Origin: Sphagnum magellanicum
Taxonomy: Eukaryota; Streptophyta; Sphagnopsida; Sphagnales; Sphagnaceae
Direction: 5' to 3'
Assembly (NCBI GenBank): GCA_021904315.1
Contig: CM038923.1
Location: 2,604,001 to 2,668,000 of the forward strand
DNA: 64,000 nucleotides
A program made the position numbers and the translations under genes. The notes beneath the pieces were generated by a model. It was not told where the DNA came from. It searched no databases and saw only the letters and a list, made by a program, of their open reading frames with translations. How positions within the stretch are numbered: the first letter of the stretch is position 1; each line of letters starts with the position of its first letter. Shown here piece by piece: positions 62,640 through 64,000 of the stretch.

Positions 62640-63510
62640 TCATTCTCACCAACAATTGATGATGTTCTTCTTCTTTCTATTTTATTCATTGTTAGCAACA
62701 CCTATTGATGGCCCTCTTTTCTTTCCTTTGTTCATTCTTGCCTACAATTGCTAGTGCTTTCCTTCTCTAAACAAATAGTGCCTCTTTTCTATTCTTTGTT
62801 CATTTGTAACAATTACTACTACTCCTTTCATTTGTTCTTTGTTCATTTTCACCAACAATTGCTAGTGTTCCTCTTCTTTAAACAAAGAGCTCCTTTTCTT
62901 TATTGTTTGTTCATTTGCAACAACTCCTACTATTTTTCTTCTCAATCCTTTGTACATTTTTAGCTCTTCTTCTTTGTTCTTTGTACATTCTCAATAGCAA
63001 CTGCTACTATTCCTCTTTTCTAAACAAAGAGTTCCTCTTCTTTATCCTTTATTCATTTGCAACAACTCCTATTGTTCCTCTTCTTTATTCTTTGTTCATT
63101 TTCACTAGTAGTTGTTGTTCCTCTTTTCTAAACGAAGAGCGCCTCTTTTCTTTTTTTTGTTCATTTGCAACAACTCTTATTATTCCTCTTCTTTGTTCTT
63201 TGTTCATTCTCAACAATAGTTATTGTTGTTCCTCATCTTTAAACAAAGAGCTCCTCCTTTTTATCCTTTGTTCATTTGCAACAGCTACTACTACTCCTCT
63301 TTTTAGGTCTTTGTACATTTTCATCTCCTTTTTTTTGTCTTTTAAACATTCTCAACGATAGGTAACGTTATTCTTTTTTTTCTATCTTTTGTTCATTTGC
63401 AACTACATCTATTTCTCTCCTATGTCTTTTGTTCATTTTCACTAACAATTGTTACCACTTTTTTTGTCTTTCATTTTGTTAAAATCACCATCAACTATTG
63501 CTCCACTTCT
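62640..63510. repeat. Pyrimidine-rich array, about 110-bp unit
   Basis: The word TAAACAAAGAG (or close) starts at 62768, 62879, 63021, 63129 and 63240. It alternates with TTTGTTCATTTGCAACAACT and TTTGTTCATTTTCAC..AACAATTG. The strand is strikingly C/T-rich. The open frame at 62903-63361 (Phe/Leu/Ser-rich) is a translation of the array. Confidence 0.75.
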
Positions 63511-64000
63511 CTTTCTCCTTTGTTCATCTTCAATTGTTGTTACTTTCTTTTTATTTGTCCTTAGCAATGTTGTTGTTCCTTTTAACACTTGTTCATATTC
63601 AATCTAACCCCTTGTTGTTTTTTGTGATCATATTTTATCTCATTGAACATCAAACCCCCTACACCCACCCTTTTAATTTCAATTTTGTGTCTGAAGTTGT
63701 TGCAGGGATGTTGCAACTTCCTTCTAGTTTGCATTTGAGCCTTGGCTCGTTGGTAGGCTTGTTTATGTGCAGATGTTGTTGAACCAAAGTTCACACCCCT
63801 ATATTTAGAAGGGTCAACTTGCATACCCACCTTGAAATTGTAGTGAAATCTATTTCCTACCTTTCTAACTACTAAGGATGACCAAGCTACAATGAAATTG
63901 GCTTGTTGTTGTTTTACAAGTTTTCTTTTAGGTATTTTTTCAAATGTAGTCAACACTATAAATTTTTTTTTACTTATTTTTCTTTCCTTCTACTTTCTTT
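63511..64000. other. Window end; unassigned minus-strand open frame
   Basis: A 124-residue minus-strand frame (63956-63582) is basic (for example KIPKRKLVKQQQ and KAQMQTRRKLQ). It has no family I recognise and ends in the flank of the pyrimidine array. It is probably not a gene. Confidence 0.2.

Noticed and set aside
62903..63361. 152-residue hydrophobic protein
   Set aside because: The Phe/Leu/Ser repeats follow the 110-bp pyrimidine array, and the composition explains the open frame.
63582..63956. 124-residue minus-strand open frame as a gene
   Set aside because: No recognisable domain, start context or splice structure, and it borders a satellite array. Kept only as an unassigned frame.
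1..64000. CRISPR arrays, bacterial operons, ribosome binding sites
   Set aside because: The tandem arrays have no spacer-repeat alternation with constant repeats. Spliced genes and element types are eukaryotic.

Overview
This window looks like nuclear DNA from a land plant with a large, repeat-rich genome. The genes have many short exons with plant-type splice sites. There are plant Ty3/gypsy, CACTA-like and PIF/Harbinger-like remnants, many decayed tandem arrays, and AT-rich intergenic DNA. I lean towards a non-flowering vascular plant (gymnosperm, or possibly fern or lycophyte) because of the style of the receptor kinase and the gypsy proteins. That is an impression from family resemblance, not a proof.

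Three genes can be reconstructed exon by exon with every junction in frame. (1) A leucine-rich-repeat receptor-like kinase lies on the minus strand (25308 down to 16126; 18 exons, about 909 aa). (2) A branchpoint-binding-protein/splicing-factor-1-like KH plus zinc-knuckle protein lies on the minus strand (48614 down to 41815; 12 coding exons, 925 aa). (3) A mitochondrial inner membrane protease subunit 1-like S26 peptidase lies on the plus strand (50336 to 52671; 4 exons, 164 aa). Genes 2 and 3 stand head to head across a 1.7 kb interval with telo-box-like motifs. They form an island that is visibly less AT-rich than its surroundings (about 41.5-53 kb).

The rest is mostly mobile-element debris and satellites. 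0-7 kb: a 62-bp tandem array, a broken PIF/Harbinger transposase, and gypsy gag remnants with two CCHC knuckles interrupted by a 625-bp inverted-repeat element. 7.4-8.7 kb: a CACTA-ended element with a TAA target duplication and long TAGG arrays. 12.8-15.1 kb: a 54-bp array, facing TAGG/CCTA arrays and a 144-bp foldback element. 16-25 kb: the receptor kinase. 25-33 kb: mostly unassignable intergenic DNA with one dispersed inverted repeat. 33.7-38.25 kb: a decayed gypsy protease-to-RT stretch carrying two nested insertions, a 2.43-kb solo LTR with a CAATT duplication and a second copy of the 625-bp family. The stretch is cut off at a CACTA-like terminus. 54-64 kb: further satellite arrays, two of them with higher-order structure (62-bp units in an A-B pattern, and 41-bp units in a trimer pattern of 123 bp), plus another TAGG locus and a pyrimidine-rich array of about 110-bp units.

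I see no evidence for a new multi-gene system. The most distinctive items are the architecture of the receptor kinase and its altered APE motif, the precisely dissectable nested insertions, and the satellites with higher-order structure.
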